A stretch of DNA of 64,000 nt from Euglena gracilis (lineage: Eukaryota; Euglenida; Euglenophyceae; Euglenales). The stretch spans positions 21,900,473-21,964,472 of the forward strand of contig CP154956.1 in the NCBI GenBank assembly GCA_039621445.1. The letters run 5' to 3'. A program made the position numbers and the translations under genes. This document shows positions 63,616 through 64,000 of this stretch, piece after piece (positions within the stretch are counted from its first letter, which is position 1; each line of letters opens with the position of its first letter). The notes below the pieces were generated by a model. It worked only from the letters and a program-made list of their open reading frames with translations. It made no database searches and had not been told where the DNA came from.

Positions 63616-64000
63616 TCCGTTGCCAAAGTGCTATTTTGCGCCTCCCGGGCGGTAATTGCTGCGATTTACGAGGCAAAGCCGCGGGCAAAAAAATCGCCTG
63701 TCCGCACGCCTCCCTTCGCAACAGTTAGGTAAAGGATCGCCGACCTCTACCCGGGGCGGACTGCTCGTTTTTCGAGCGCCGGCGAGGCCGATTTCGGCCG
63801 AAGCTGACTGAAAAATGACGTTTTGGGGGGCGTCTGTTGCCAAAGTGCTATTTTGCGCCTCCCGGGCGGTAATTGCTGCGTTGTACGCACGCACGCCGCG
63901 GGCAAAAAAGCGCCTGTCCGCCTGCCGCCCTTCGCAACAGTTAGGGAAAGGATCGCCGACCTCCACCCGGGGCGGACCGCTCTTTTTTAGAGCGCCGGCG

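Larger units (their letters stand above)
46830..64000 (+). repeat. 216-bp satellite, array 3B (about 79 units, inverted orientation)
   Basis: The units read as the reverse complement of the earlier arrays. Period 216 is clear from repeated starts at 48219, 48435 and 48651, and at 49951, 50167, 50383 and 50599. Two variant classes exist: gtcaggtaaagg with acgcacgcccgc dominates to ~53000, and gttaggtaaagg with acgagcgcaagccgc dominates after. Rare variants recur at offsets near 1080, 1466 and 1510 bp, showing multi-unit duplications. Some units are shortened (about 54080, 55805 and 57485). I count about 31 CpG in one unit by hand, well above the ~18 expected from its base composition. No host gene is present; the array runs off the window. 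Confidence 0.95.

Overview
This window is a eukaryotic heterochromatin block: tandem satellite repeats with retrotransposons nested in them, and no host housekeeping gene that I can recognise. The host is not named by the sequence. A dinoflagellate-like alga is my best guess, at low to moderate confidence, for two reasons: the Gag C-terminus is made of Gly-Lys repeats, and cytosine methyltransferases inside retrotransposons have been described, as far as I recall, in dinoflagellates and charophyte algae.

Layout. 1-9156 (+): copy 1 of a Ty3/gypsy chromovirus-like element, cut at both ends. 9157-11937: a 216-bp satellite. 11938-30257 (-): copy 2 of the same element, with its 3' noncoding/LTR side at the left and its 5' end cut at the right, interrupted by an 8.1-kb LINE (LINE 1, 13896-21971, -). 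30258-32145: satellite. 32146-45319 (-): copy 3, reduced to its 3' noncoding side and the last ~55 codons of pol. It is interrupted by a 5'-truncated LINE (LINE 2, 34098-36234), by a 664-bp direct duplication around that LINE, and by an 8.0-kb decayed LINE (LINE 3, 36941-44916). 45320-64000: satellite, which flips orientation at about 46829/46830 and carries a 272-bp tRNA-related insertion near its right end.

The most notable system is the Ty3 element. Between Gag and protease it carries a DIRS/Dam-like adenine-methyltransferase domain and then a cytosine-C5 methyltransferase domain. Protease, RT, RNase H, integrase and a C-terminal chromodomain follow. Gag and Pol lie in one frame separated by a single UGA in both copies. 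Copy 1 carries an 87-nt GT-AG insert that copy 2 lacks and that looks like a retained intron. The chromodomain and residence in CpG-dense satellite suggest an element that reads heterochromatin marks and may write DNA methylation.

The three LINEs form one family: APE endonuclease, RT, RNase H, zinc finger and a long unrecognised C-terminal extension. They share an 8-nt ORF1/ORF2 overlap, a terminal 3' hairpin with stem-preserving base changes, a short poly(C) tail, and insertion next to G-runs. Clean 18- and 19-bp target duplications are confirmed by empty sites elsewhere in the window. LINE 1 ORF2 is uninterrupted. Nesting order: satellite first, chromovirus next, LINEs last.
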